64,000 nucleotides of DNA from Gemmobacter denitrificans (GTDB lineage Bacteria > Pseudomonadota > Alphaproteobacteria > Rhodobacterales > Rhodobacteraceae), in contig NZ_JBALHR010000008.1 of assembly GCF_036964905.1 (NCBI RefSeq), positions 1 to 64,000 on the forward strand. Direction: 5' to 3'. A program made the position numbers and the translations under genes. This document shows positions 25,253 to 33,895 of the stretch, piece after piece. The notes below the pieces were generated by a model. That model was not told the DNA's origin. It saw nothing but the letters and a program-made list of their open reading frames with translations, and made no database searches. Each line of letters begins with the position of its first letter. The stretch's first letter is position 1.

Positions 25253-26299
25253 TCAGGGCAGCGGGGTCCAGATCACATCGTCGATGCGTGGGGCATGGGT
25301 GGCCAGCATCACCAGACGGTCAAAGCCCAGGGCAATCCCGCTGGCAGGGGGCATCAGGGCAAGGGCCTCCAGAAAATCCTCGTCCAGCGGATAGGTTTCG
25401 CCATAGACGCGCTGCTTCTCGGCCATTTCCAGTTCGAACCGGCGGCGCTGTTCGACCGGGTTGGTCAGTTCGCCAAATCCATTCGCCAGTTCCACCCCGC
25501 AGGCATAAAGTTCAAACCGTTCCGACACGCGCGGATCGTCGGGTGCGCGGCGGGCCAAGGCCGCCTCGGCCGCGGGATAGCGATCCAGGATGGTGGCGCG
25601 ACCCTGGCCCAGATGCGGTTCCACCCGCTCTGACAAGACCCGGCTGAACAGATCCGACCATGTGTCGTCAGTGGCGCGGCGCAGGCCCGCCGCATCGACT
25701 GCAGCGGCCAGTCGTGCCGTATCGGGTTCGCCCTCTGCATCCAGCGTGGCCAGCAGGTCGATGCCCGCATATCGGCTGAAGGCCTCGGCCACCGACAGCC
25801 GTTCAGGCGCGGCGAAGGGATCGCAGGTTGCCCCATCCCAACAAAACAGGCCGCTGCCCGCCGCCGTCGCGGCCAATTGCATGAATTCCATGCAATCCTG
25901 CATCAGAACCGTATAGTCCTCGCCCACGCGATACCATTCCAGCATGGTGAATTCGGGGCTGTGGCGCGGCCCCCTTTCGCGGTTGCGCCAGACATGGGCA
26001 AAGCTGGCAATCCGGGTTTCGCCTGCGGCCAGCAGCTTCTTCATCGCAAATTCGGGCGAGGTATGCAGATACATCGGCTGCCCCTGCCCGTCATTGCCGA
26101 TCAGGGTGGTGGCAAAACCGTGCAGATGCGCCTCATTGCCGGGGCTCAGGGCAAGGGCGGCCGGGTCTACCTCCAGAAAGTCATGCTCGGCCAGCCACTG
26201 CCGCAGCCCGGCCAGAATCCGGTTGCGGGCCAGAAGGGCGGGTCTGCGGCCTTCATGCACGGCGGGTTTCCACCATTCAAGCCGGGCTGATCGGGTCAT
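25253..26299 (-). CDS. epmA: EF-P lysine aminoacylase (EpmA/GenX/PoxA)
   Basis: A 348-residue class II lysyl-tRNA-synthetase-like enzyme that attaches (R)-beta-lysine to a lysine of EF-P. Class II motifs are visible: motif 2 FAHVWRNRERGPRHSPEFTM near residues 99-118 and motif 3 GIALGFDRLVM near 322-332. It lacks the N-terminal anticodon-binding domain of LysS and starts directly in the catalytic domain, typical of EpmA. The ATG at 26299 is used; the open frame extends across efp on the other strand only by chance. It is divergent from efp, its substrate gene, with 105 nt between. Confidence 0.92.
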   Translation of the reverse strand: MTRSARLEWWKPAVHEGRRPALLARNRILAGLRQWLAEHDFLEVDPAALALSPGNEAHLHGFATTLIGNDGQGQPMYLHTSPEFAMKKLLAAGETRIASFAHVWRNRERGPRHSPEFTMLEWYRVGEDYTVLMQDCMEFMQLAATAAGSGLFCWDGATCDPFAAPERLSVAEAFSRYAGIDLLATLDAEGEPDTARLAAAVDAAGLRRATDDTWSDLFSRVLSERVEPHLGQGRATILDRYPAAEAALARRAPDDPRVSERFELYACGVELANGFGELTNPVEQRRRFELEMAEKQRVYGETYPLDEDFLEALALMPPASGIALGFDRLVMLATHAPRIDDVIWTPLP

Positions 26300-26404
26300 T
26301 TTCGCCTCTTTTGGCTGGAAATCGGGGCAAGATGGCGCTAAGAGCGGCGCAATCGCGCGGGCCCTGTGGCATCGCGCCCGCCTGACATAAACAAGGATTG
26401 TCCC

Positions 26405-26974
26405 GTGGTCAAAGTCATCGCCTCCAGCCTGCGCAAAGGCAATGTCGTCGAACTTGACGGCAAGTTGTATGCCGTTCTCAAGGCCGAAAACTTCCATCCC
26501 GGTAAAGGTACGCCGACGACCAGCGTGGACATGCGCCGCATTTCCGATGGCGTGAAGGTGGCAGAACGCTGGCGCACCACCGAAATGGTGGAAAAGGCCA
26601 CCGTGGACGAACGCGAATACGACTTCCTCTATGAAGACAGCGAAGGCTTCCATTTCATGGAGCCGAACACCTATGAACAGCTCGTCGCCACCCCCGATGT
26701 GGTGGGCGATGACAATGTGTTCCTGACCGATGGCATCAAGGTCTATCTGCGCACGTTCGAAGGCGTGCCGATCGCTCTGGAACTGCCGCAAAAGGTGGTT
26801 GTGGAAATCACCGAAACCGAACCCGTGGTCAAAGGCCAGACGGCCTCGTCCTCGTACAAGCCCGCGATCTGTTCGAACGGGATCCGCGTCATGGTGCCGC
26901 CACATATCGGGCCGGGCACCCGCATCATCATCAACACCGAAGACCGGTCCTATGTCGAACGCGCCAAGGACTGA
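26405..26974 (+). CDS. efp: Translation elongation factor P
   Basis: A 189-residue three-domain factor that relieves ribosome stalling at polyproline. The modification loop HPGKGTPTT carries the lysine (about residue 35) that EpmA modifies. Domain III ends PPHIGPGTRIIINTEDRSYVERAKD. GTG at 26405 is chosen over an upstream ATG (26366) because the family starts with xKVIASSLRKGNV and AAGGA is 7-8 nt upstream. A GC hairpin with a short U run follows. Confidence 0.95.
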   Translation: MVKVIASSLRKGNVVELDGKLYAVLKAENFHPGKGTPTTSVDMRRISDGVKVAERWRTTEMVEKATVDEREYDFLYEDSEGFHFMEPNTYEQLVATPDVVGDDNVFLTDGIKVYLRTFEGVPIALELPQKVVVEITETEPVVKGQTASSSYKPAICSNGIRVMVPPHIGPGTRIIINTEDRSYVERAKD

Positions 26975-27000
26975 TCTGCACATCTGACCCATTCAGACAG

Positions 27001-27024
27001 GCCCGGGGGAAACCCCGGGCCTTT
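27001..27024 (+). terminator. Terminator of efp
   Basis: Eight-bp stem GCCCGGGG / CCCCGGGC with loop GAAA, followed by CTTT; 26 nt after the efp stop. Confidence 0.75.
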
Positions 27025-27128
27025 GTCATTTCGCGCCCCACGTTTCGCGGCACCCCGCGTCGCTTCTGGCACAGCCGCCCGGCCATCACGGCCCTAGCCT
27101 TGGCCTGCGCGATGGAAGGAAGCCCCGG

Positions 27129-28061
27129 ATGCCAGCCCCGAAACAGACCCTGACCGGTATCCTGTGCCTGAGTGCCGGGATCGCGGTGTTTTCGGTGCAG
27201 GACCTGATCCTGAAGCTGATTTCGGGCGACTATCCGCTGCATCAGGCCATGCTGTTGCGCAGCGTCACCGCCTTTCCCATGTTGCTGCTGATCGTGCGCT
27301 GGATGGATGGCAGCCTTACCGGGCTCGTCAGCCCGACCTGGCCGCTGATGCTGATGCGCGGCCTGCTGAATTTCAGCGCCTATACTGCCTATTATCTGGC
27401 GTTGGCCGCGCTGCCCATGGCGACCACCGTGGCGCTGTATTTCACCGCGCCGCTGCTGATCGTGGTGATGTCGGTGGTCTTCTTGCGGGAAACGGTCAGC
27501 CCGGTGCGCTGGCTGGCGGTGCTGGCCGGGTTTGGCGGCGTGTTGCTGATGGTGCGGCCCGGCGGGACGCTGTTCGACTGGGCGGCGGTGCTGCCCGTGT
27601 TCTGCGGCGCGGCCTATGCGGGCAGCATGATCCTGGCCCGGGTGATGGGCACGCGCGACAGCGCGGCGGCCATGGCCTTCTGGGGCAATGTGGCTTTTCT
27701 GGCCTGTGCGGCGGTGCTGGCGCTGATCTGGGGACGTGGCACGGCGGCCGAAGGCGTGCATCCCTCGCTCGCCTTTCTGATCCGGCCATGGGTCTGGCCC
27801 GCCTTTGCCGATTTCGCGTTGATGAGCCTATGCGGCGTCATCGCTGCCGTGGGGCTGACGCTGCTGACCCACGCCTACCGGATCGCGCAAAGCTCGGTCG
27901 TGGCGCCGTTCGAATTCACCTTTGCCTTCTGGGGCATCCTGTGGGGCTGGCTGTTCTGGGGCGATCTGCCCGATGCCCTTGGCTGGCTGGGCATTGCCGT
28001 CATCATCGGCGCGGGGATTTATGTCCTGCGGGCCGAACCCGCCCCCGACACCAGCGCTTGA
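27129..28061 (+). CDS. DMT superfamily transporter (EamA domains)
   Basis: A 310-residue membrane protein with ten predicted helices arranged as two EamA repeats (about residues 9-140 and 150-295). Typical features are the short loops, the WLAVLAGFGGVLLMVRPG segment closing the first repeat, and the PFEFTFAFWGILWGWLFWGDLP motif in the second. Members export amino acids, nucleosides or metabolites; the substrate is not evident. ATG at 27129 follows GGAAGG. It converges with the RTX gene after 6 nt. Confidence 0.85.
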   Translation: MPAPKQTLTGILCLSAGIAVFSVQDLILKLISGDYPLHQAMLLRSVTAFPMLLLIVRWMDGSLTGLVSPTWPLMLMRGLLNFSAYTAYYLALAALPMATTVALYFTAPLLIVVMSVVFLRETVSPVRWLAVLAGFGGVLLMVRPGGTLFDWAAVLPVFCGAAYAGSMILARVMGTRDSAAAMAFWGNVAFLACAAVLALIWGRGTAAEGVHPSLAFLIRPWVWPAFADFALMSLCGVIAAVGLTLLTHAYRIAQSSVVAPFEFTFAFWGILWGWLFWGDLPDALGWLGIAVIIGAGIYVLRAEPAPDTSA

Positions 28062-28067
28062 TCGCCC

Positions 28068-29261
28068 TCAATCCGGCGCCGCTTCGAACCGGATCATCGA
28101 CGCATCAAAGGCGTCGATATTGGTCAGGCGCAGCGCAAGGTATTCAGGGGCCGTGTCTTCGGGAAATTCGGGGTCTGGCTGGAATTCCGGATCAACCAGC
28201 CAGATACGGGCCGTGCGGGTCGCCGTATCCATTTCGATGCGCAGCGACGCCGGGGCCCCATCCGCAGTGCCAAGGATCAACACATCCTCATCGGGGTTGA
28301 AATCGTCGATGGTGATGGCGCGGGCCGAGACCGAGCCATCAAACTCATCATCAAAAGCGTCAAGGTCGCTGAAGTCGAAATCCCAGATCGCCAGGGTATC
28401 GGCCCCTGCGCCACCGGTCAGGGTGCTGGCATCGCGGTCAAACTGTTCGATCCGGTCATTGCCTTCGCCCCCTGTCAGGCGGTTGCCATCCCCGACAGCA
28501 GCCACATCGCCGGTTGATCGCGAGATGATTGTGTCGTCCCCAAGGCCGCCATCCAGACCGACACTGCCGCCATCGCCACTGAAGCTGAGCAGATCGTTGC
28601 CAGCCCCACCCTCGATCTGGCTGCCATCCCCATCGCCCGCAAAGATCGTGTCATTGCCGTCATCGCCAAAAAGATCGACATCCGGCCCGTATATCCGGAT
28701 GAGATCGTCCCCTTCACCGCCCCGCACCGTTGCTTCGGCCATCAGACCATCGAGATAGCCGCTGTCATCGCGGCCTCCGGTGATCTGATCATCATCATCG
28801 CCGCCTTCGGCCAAGACCCCCGTATCGAGAATATTGAGGAAATCTTCGCCCGCACCGCCATAAAGGCTATCGCCAGCCACCATGCCATAGAGCGAGTCTT
28901 TACCCTCTTCGCCTGACAGATGCGACGGGCCGACACCCGTGGCAGGGCCGACATAATCGTCCAGTTCATCCAGATGCCACGAGGCCAGCGCATCATCGCC
29001 CGCCCCGCCGCGCAGCGTATCCTGCCCAAGCCCGCCAGACAGGCTGTCCTGGCCCTCACCGCCCTCCAGCAGATCATTGCCGCCTGCCCCATCCAGCAGA
29101 TCATCGCCCGAAAGCCCCGACAGGCTGTCATCGGCATCGCTGCCGGTCAGAGTGTCATTGCCTGCGCCCTGCCCCGCGCCATCATCATCTGATGATGATC
29201 CACCCAATCCGGCAAAGCCAAGGCCAAACAAGGCCAGCATCAGCAGCAATGATCCAGACAT
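28068..29261 (-). CDS. RTX-type calcium-binding repeat protein
   Basis: A 397-residue acidic protein. After an N-terminal hydrophobic segment (MSGSLLLMLALFGLGFAGLGG) that may be a membrane anchor comes an Asp-rich linker and then, from about residue 40 to 250, many GGxGxDxL-type nonapeptides (GAGNDTL, GLSGDDLLDG, GGEGQDSL, GGLGQDTL). These form calcium beta-rolls. Residues about 270-397 are non-repetitive (DFNPDEDVLIL... LRLTNIDAFDASMIRFE). The N-terminal hydrophobic segment is unusual for type I-secreted RTX proteins; no type I secretion genes are nearby. ATG 29261 has AGGGG 6 nt upstream. Confidence 0.8.
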   Translation of the reverse strand: MSGSLLLMLALFGLGFAGLGGSSSDDDGAGQGAGNDTLTGSDADDSLSGLSGDDLLDGAGGNDLLEGGEGQDSLSGGLGQDTLRGGAGDDALASWHLDELDDYVGPATGVGPSHLSGEEGKDSLYGMVAGDSLYGGAGEDFLNILDTGVLAEGGDDDDQITGGRDDSGYLDGLMAEATVRGGEGDDLIRIYGPDVDLFGDDGNDTIFAGDGDGSQIEGGAGNDLLSFSGDGGSVGLDGGLGDDTIISRSTGDVAAVGDGNRLTGGEGNDRIEQFDRDASTLTGGAGADTLAIWDFDFSDLDAFDDEFDGSVSARAITIDDFNPDEDVLILGTADGAPASLRIEMDTATRTARIWLVDPEFQPDPEFPEDTAPEYLALRLTNIDAFDASMIRFEAAPD

Positions 29262-29361
29262 CGGGCACCCCTTAACCAATCTGCAACCACCTAACGGCGC
29301 TTTGCGCGTTCTTGCAATCCGCCATTCGCGTCAAGGTGGAAACACCCTGATGCCGAAATGG

Positions 29362-29389
29362 AAAAGGGCCGCACCCTGCGGTGCAGCCC
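29362..29389 (-). terminator. Terminator of tig
   Basis: Ten-bp stem with one C.A mismatch (GGGCCGCACC with GGTGCAGCCC on the plus strand), loop CTGC, then UUUU on the minus strand; 26 nt after the tig stop. Confidence 0.8.
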
Positions 29390-29415
29390 CTGAGCCCGTT
29401 GATCGGATGATCCGA

Positions 29416-30750
29416 TCAGATTTCGTCCAGCGCCTCGACGGCCTTCTGCAGGTCGTCCTTGCTGATGTCCTTGTCGGTCACCTTGGCACCGGCCACGATG
29501 AAATCGACAACCTTGTCTTCAAAGATCGGCGCGCGCAGTTGCTGCTGCATCTGGGCATTCTTCTGCACGAATTCGAAGAAGGCACGCTCCTGGCCCGGAT
29601 ATTGACGGGCAGCATTCAGCACGGCCTGGGTCATTTCCGAATCCGTCACCTGCACATCGGCCTTGCGGCCCACTTCGGCGAGCAAGAGGCCCAGACGCAC
29701 GCGGCGCTCGGCCAGCTTCTTGTGCTCGTCAGTGGTTTCGATGGAACCGTGGTTGTGGTCGTGAACCTCGGGGTTTTCCTCGTGCCAGAGCTGATGCGCG
29801 ATCTGCGCAGCCTCGGCTTCGACCAGCGAGGGCGGCAGGTCGAACTTCACCTGCGCATCCAGCTGATCCAGCAGCGACCGCTTCAGAACAGCGCGCGCAG
29901 CACCCTTGTATTCGGCTTCCAGACGCTCGGCGATCTGGGCTTTCAGCGCTTCAAGCGATTCAGCGCCGAATTTCTTGGCCAGTTCATCGTCGATCTCGGC
30001 GGCCTTGGGGGCCTTCACCGCATGGACCTTGCACTTGAACAGGGCTTCCTTGCCTGCCAGATGCTTGGCGCCATAGCTTTCGGGGAAGGAAACCTTCACT
30101 TCGACTTCGTCATCAACCTTGGCGCCGACCAGTTGGTCTTCAAAGCCCGGAATGAAGGAACCCGACCCAAGAACCAGCGGATAGCCTTCGCCCTTGCCGC
30201 CTTCGAAAGCTTCGCCGTCAATGAAACCTTCGAAATCGATGGTCACCTGATCGCCGTCCTTGGCCTTGGCACCCTTCTTGCGGTCGTCAAAGGCCTTGGC
30301 GGTATCGGCCAGGTTCTTCAGCGCCTCTTCGACGGCTTCTGCTTCGGCCTTCACGACCAGACGGTCCAGCGTGATGGTGCTGGCATCGACATCCGGGATC
30401 GGCGGCAGGGCCTCATAGGTCATTTCGACGGTCACGTCCTGACCTTCTTTCCAGTCTTCGCCGCCCACCATCTTCACTTCGGGCTGCAGGGCCGGACGGT
30501 CGCCCGATGCTTCGAAATGGTCCTTCATCGCGCCATCGATGGCGTCCTGCATGGCTTCGCCCATGATGCGCGGGCCGAACTGCTTGCGCAGCATGGCCAG
30601 CGGCACCTTGCCCTTGCGGAAGCCTTTCATCTCGATCTCGGGCTGAGCCTCGAGCAGCTTCTGCTGGACTTTCGCGTCCAGTTCGGCCGCGGTCACCGTG
30701 ATGGTGTAGCCGCGCTTCAGACCTTCGTTCAGGGTCTCGGTGACCTGCAT
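29416..30750 (-). CDS. tig: Trigger factor
   Basis: A 444-residue ribosome-bound chaperone with prolyl isomerase activity. The ribosome-binding signature GFRKGKVP (about residues 43-50) is intact. A FKBP-type PPIase domain spans about 155-245, and the helical C-terminal arms follow. The start MQVTETLNEGLKRGYTI is canonical, with AAGGA 12 nt upstream. A tRNA-Leu ends only 26 nt upstream on the same strand, so both may be read from one promoter. No clpP/clpX is adjacent. Confidence 0.95.
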   Translation of the reverse strand: MQVTETLNEGLKRGYTITVTAAELDAKVQQKLLEAQPEIEMKGFRKGKVPLAMLRKQFGPRIMGEAMQDAIDGAMKDHFEASGDRPALQPEVKMVGGEDWKEGQDVTVEMTYEALPPIPDVDASTITLDRLVVKAEAEAVEEALKNLADTAKAFDDRKKGAKAKDGDQVTIDFEGFIDGEAFEGGKGEGYPLVLGSGSFIPGFEDQLVGAKVDDEVEVKVSFPESYGAKHLAGKEALFKCKVHAVKAPKAAEIDDELAKKFGAESLEALKAQIAERLEAEYKGAARAVLKRSLLDQLDAQVKFDLPPSLVEAEAAQIAHQLWHEENPEVHDHNHGSIETTDEHKKLAERRVRLGLLLAEVGRKADVQVTDSEMTQAVLNAARQYPGQERAFFEFVQKNAQMQQQLRAPIFEDKVVDFIVAGAKVTDKDISKDDLQKAVEALDEI

Positions 30751-30776
30751 GCTGTGTTCCGTCCTTCTCATCTCTC

Positions 30777-30861
30777 TGGTGCGGGTGGAGGGACTTGAAC
30801 CCCCACGCCTCGCGGCGCCAGAACCTAAATCTGGTGCGTCTACCAATTTCGCCACACCCGC
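30777..30861 (-). tRNA. tRNA-Leu (anticodon TAG)
   Basis: On the minus strand: acceptor GCGGGTG/CACCCGC, leucine-type D arm (TGGCGAAATTGGTAGACGC), anticodon stem CCAGA/TCTGG around TT-TAG-GT, long variable arm, T loop GGTTCAAGTCC, encoded CCA (30777-30779). About 85 nt. It sits directly upstream of tig. Confidence 0.95.
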
Positions 30862-31133
30862 TTTCTTCAAAACGCGCACAGCCCTGCCCCGGAGGGAAGG
30901 CGCCGCGCGCGTCCCGAAAATCCGCGCCCTTCTAACAAAGCCACGCGCGGGATGCGAGAAGAAAAATGAAGCTGTGGGTCAGGCATCGCCCCTTGCTTGG
31001 GCGGATCGAATGCACGGTCCGGCTGGCAATCCAGCAAGACCCGGGAAGGCTGCGCAAAAACACCTTGGGTCGGGCGCATTCCTGCCATATTCTGCCACAA
31101 AAAGAGCAGAAGCAAAAACAACAGGTAAACGCC

Positions 31134-31610
31134 ATGTCGTTCGAGACCCCGGTTCTGGCCGCAACTGCAGCTGCGGCCCATGCGATTCAAACCTGTCTGA
31201 CCGCAGGAACCCCGGTGCTGACACTGGCCGGTGCGCTGCCGGTGGAACATCTGGTCCCGGGCGACCGTATCATCACCCGTGACGGCGCGCGGCGCCTGCT
31301 GGGTGTGAAGGTGCAGGAAAGTGCCGGTCCGATGGTGCGGGTTTGCGCCTCGGCCATCGGGGTGGACCAACCCGCCGATGACATGGTTCTGGGCGCTGCG
31401 ACGCGCATTCTGGTGCGCGACTGGCGTGCCCGTGCCCTGAAGGGCTGCGATCAGGCCATCATTGCGGCCGACCGTCTGATTGATGGCGAATATATCCGGC
31501 GCGAGAATACGGGGCCGACAAAGGTGTTCCTGCTGGAATTCGATGCCCCTGTGGTCATCTATGCGGGCGGGCTGGAACTGGCCATTGCCCCGGCGCTTGA
31601 AACCGCCTGA
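31134..31610 (+). CDS. Hint-domain protein
   Basis: A 158-residue protein with the start of a Hedgehog/intein (Hint) fold: Cys at about residue 21 followed by LTAGTPVLTLAGALPVEHLVPGDRIITRDG. Such short Hint proteins are frequent in Rhodobacterales next to RTX or secreted proteins; their function is not established. The usual block B histidine (T/S-x-x-H before RVLV) is replaced (LGAATRILV), so self-cleavage is doubtful. ATG 31134 gives the family-like start; there is no clear signal peptide. It converges with nnr. Confidence 0.7.
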   Translation: MSFETPVLAATAAAAHAIQTCLTAGTPVLTLAGALPVEHLVPGDRIITRDGARRLLGVKVQESAGPMVRVCASAIGVDQPADDMVLGAATRILVRDWRARALKGCDQAIIAADRLIDGEYIRRENTGPTKVFLLEFDAPVVIYAGGLELAIAPALETA

Positions 31611-31633
31611 GCGGGTTTTCATGGAAGAAAGCA

Positions 31634-31659
31634 AAGGCCCGCGCCCCGGCGCGGGCCTT
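31634..31659. terminator. Bidirectional terminator between Hint gene and nnr
   Basis: Twelve-bp stem AAGGCCCGCGCC / GGCGCGGGCCTT with a 2-nt nominal loop (so about 10 bp form), between converging stops at 31610 and 31664. Confidence 0.75.
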
Positions 31660-31663
31660 CGTG

Positions 31664-33271
31664 TTACAGCCCCAGCTTGCGAAACACCTTTGGCAATTCT
31701 TCCGGCAGGTCTTCGGCGATCAGGCCGGGGCCGAAGGACAGCGCGCAGTCCACATGCAGCCAGGCGGCAGTGCAGGCCGCGTCAAAGGCACTGAACCCGC
31801 GCGCCAGCAACCCGGTGATGAAGCCCGCCAGAACATCGCCCGATCCGGCCGTGGCCAGCCATGGGGCCGCGCGATCATAATGGGCGGAATTGATGGCGCA
31901 CCGCCCGGATGGATCGGCGATCACCGTATCCGGCCCCTTGAACAGCACCACACAGCCCGCCCTTCGGGCGGCCTCGCGCGTGGCGTCCACCTTGGAATAG
32001 GCCGGGCCTTTGCTGGCAGGGGCGTTCAGTTTTTCGGCGATGTCGGGAAAGAGCCGGGCAAACTCTCCACCATGGGGTGTCAGAACGCAGTCACCGTGCA
32101 GCGCCCCCATCACATCGGGCCGCTGTGCCAGCAGGGTCAGCGCATCGGCATCAAGAACGAGGTGCCTCGGTTCGGCCCCTTCCCCGGCACGGGCCCTCAG
32201 CGCGGCGGCCAGCAGTCCGGCCTGCCCGTCCCCGGTTCCCATGCCCGGACCAAGGCAAAGCGCATTGATCCGCCGGTCCTGCAAGAGATCGGCCAAAGCC
32301 GGAGCCGAGGGCACCTCACGCAGCATGATGGCATCCAGTCGCGCCGCATGTTCCGCCAGCGCCTCTGGCGGACAACCGACGGTCACCAGCCCTGCCCCGA
32401 TCCTGAGCGCCCCCCGCGCCGCCAGCCGCGCCGCCCCGCCGCGACCAGAGGGGCCGGACAGGATGAATGCGTGGCCGTGGGAGTATTTGTGCGGAGCGCC
32501 CCTATAGTCGCCTGTCTGAGACTTGTCCAAGCCCGAGCTGAGGATGATGGGATCGGATGGTACCAGTTGCACGCGCTGAAACGGACGCGGCCCGCGTGCC
32601 CTTATGCCAATGTCCTTTACGGAAAGCATCACGCCGGCTTCCGCCCCCTCTGCGAGGTAGTGACCGACCTTCGCAAGATGGAACGTCACCACTTGTTCCG
32701 ACGGCATGATCTGGCCAAGTCCGCGCCCGCTATCCGCGCACAGGCCACTTGGCACATCAATCGAGACGATGGCAGGCCGCCCCCCAAGACCCAGCTTGGC
32801 AAGGTCAGCCATGTCCTGAGCAAGCTTGCCGTCAATCAGGCGGCTCAATCCAGTTCCAAACAGCGCGTCAATGATCAAAGTTGAATGTGTTTCATAGCCG
32901 GACCGAAGCGAGTAACTGAATGGTTTGAATGCGTCATAGGGCATCACCTCCCCCATGCCCACCCACCGCTCATGATTTACCCGCGCATCCGGTGGCAGCC
33001 GCTCTGGGTTTCCGTGGAGGAAGACCTCCACCTCCCAGCCCCACTCCTTCAAAAGCCGCGCCACAACGAACCCGTCGCCGCCATTGTTGCCGGGACCGCA
33101 GAGGAGCACGGCCCGTTGCGAGGTTGTCTTTAGCTCCGGCCATTCCTCGAAGATCGCCTCGACCACGCCCCGCCCGGCGCGCTCCATCAGCTCCAGCCCG
33201 GTGACAGCGCCGGAATCGATGGCCGCTTGTTCAATGGCGCGCATTTGGGCAGCGGCCAGCAATTCTGTCAT
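31664..33271 (-). CDS. nnr: Bifunctional NAD(P)H-hydrate repair enzyme (epimerase and dehydratase)
   Basis: A 535-residue fusion. The N-terminal YjeF_N domain (about residues 1-215; LCGPGNNGGDGFVVARLL) epimerises NAD(P)HX. The C-terminal carbohydrate-kinase-like domain (about 235-530; HGHAFILSG, CLGPGMGTGDGQ, VLTPHGGEFARLF, TAGSGDVLAGFITG) dehydrates the S form with ADP. ATG 33271 starts MTELLAAAQMRAIE, the family's usual beginning; the open frame extends to 33325 without support. It is divergent from glnB. Confidence 0.94.
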   Translation of the reverse strand: MTELLAAAQMRAIEQAAIDSGAVTGLELMERAGRGVVEAIFEEWPELKTTSQRAVLLCGPGNNGGDGFVVARLLKEWGWEVEVFLHGNPERLPPDARVNHERWVGMGEVMPYDAFKPFSYSLRSGYETHSTLIIDALFGTGLSRLIDGKLAQDMADLAKLGLGGRPAIVSIDVPSGLCADSGRGLGQIMPSEQVVTFHLAKVGHYLAEGAEAGVMLSVKDIGIRARGPRPFQRVQLVPSDPIILSSGLDKSQTGDYRGAPHKYSHGHAFILSGPSGRGGAARLAARGALRIGAGLVTVGCPPEALAEHAARLDAIMLREVPSAPALADLLQDRRINALCLGPGMGTGDGQAGLLAAALRARAGEGAEPRHLVLDADALTLLAQRPDVMGALHGDCVLTPHGGEFARLFPDIAEKLNAPASKGPAYSKVDATREAARRAGCVVLFKGPDTVIADPSGRCAINSAHYDRAAPWLATAGSGDVLAGFITGLLARGFSAFDAACTAAWLHVDCALSFGPGLIAEDLPEELPKVFRKLGL

Positions 33272-33318
33272 CTTTTCGACCCTTTTCCGTTCACAACCCG
33301 CACATGCACGCAGCATTT

Positions 33319-33335
33319 TGCACAAATATTGTGCA
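33319..33335. promoter_or_regulatory. NtrC-like palindrome upstream of glnB
   Basis: TGCACAAATATTGTGCA, 17 bp, fits the enteric NtrC pattern TGCAC-N7-GTGCA and is palindromic but for the centre. It is 110 bp upstream of glnB and 48 bp upstream of nnr on the other strand. Confidence 0.5.
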
Positions 33336-33444
33336 GTTGCCGATTTTTCGAAACCCCACCACGGCGCTGCACAGCCTAGCCAATTGTCGCCACGGCAGGG
33401 AAGTGGTCACTGGCCTGCAAGACGCGATTGCGAGGGAGACGGCC

Positions 33445-33783
33445 ATGAAGAAGATCGAGGCGATCATCAAGCCCTTCAAGCTCGACGAGGTGAAGGAAGC
33501 CCTGCAGGAAGCAGGCATCCAGGGCCTGTCGGTGACCGAGGTCAAGGGCTTTGGTCGCCAGAAGGGCCATACCGAACTGTATCGCGGTGCAGAATATGTG
33601 GTGGATTTCCTGCCCAAGGTGAAGATCGAGGTCGTCCTGTCGGATGACATGGTCGATGCGGCAATCGAAGCGATCATCGCCGCCGCCCGCACCGACAAGA
33701 TTGGCGATGGCAAGATCTTCGTCAGCCCCGTCGAACAGGCGATCCGCATCCGCACCGGCGAAACCGGCGACGACGCAATCTGA
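33445..33783 (+). CDS. glnB: Nitrogen regulatory protein P-II
   Basis: A 112-residue trimeric signal protein that reports 2-oxoglutarate and glutamine status to GlnE, NtrB and others. The T-loop holds the uridylylation tyrosine in TELYRGAEY (Tyr51). The B-loop (KIGDGKIFV, about residues 85-93) and C-loop are normal. GAGGGAGA precedes the ATG. It forms a glnB-glnA operon with the glutamine synthetase gene 112 nt downstream. Confidence 0.97.
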   Translation: MKKIEAIIKPFKLDEVKEALQEAGIQGLSVTEVKGFGRQKGHTELYRGAEYVVDFLPKVKIEVVLSDDMVDAAIEAIIAAARTDKIGDGKIFVSPVEQAIRIRTGETGDDAI

Positions 33784-33895
33784 CGGGCCGCTGCCAGGGG
33801 CATGGATGCCTGACGCATCCCGCACCCCGGCCGCCCGTCCCCCCCACACCGGGCCGCAAGGCCCGTCCCCGAAACCCCAACCGAAAGGCAGCATG

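Noticed and set aside
23679..25394. 571-residue open frame on the plus strand opposite the aminotransferase gene
   Set aside because: Mirror frame of a well-conserved PLP enzyme; no domain, no ribosome site.
28068..29261. Repetitive DNA that at first looks like an array
   Set aside because: It is codon-level repetition of RTX nonapeptides, with no conserved repeat/spacer pattern of a CRISPR.
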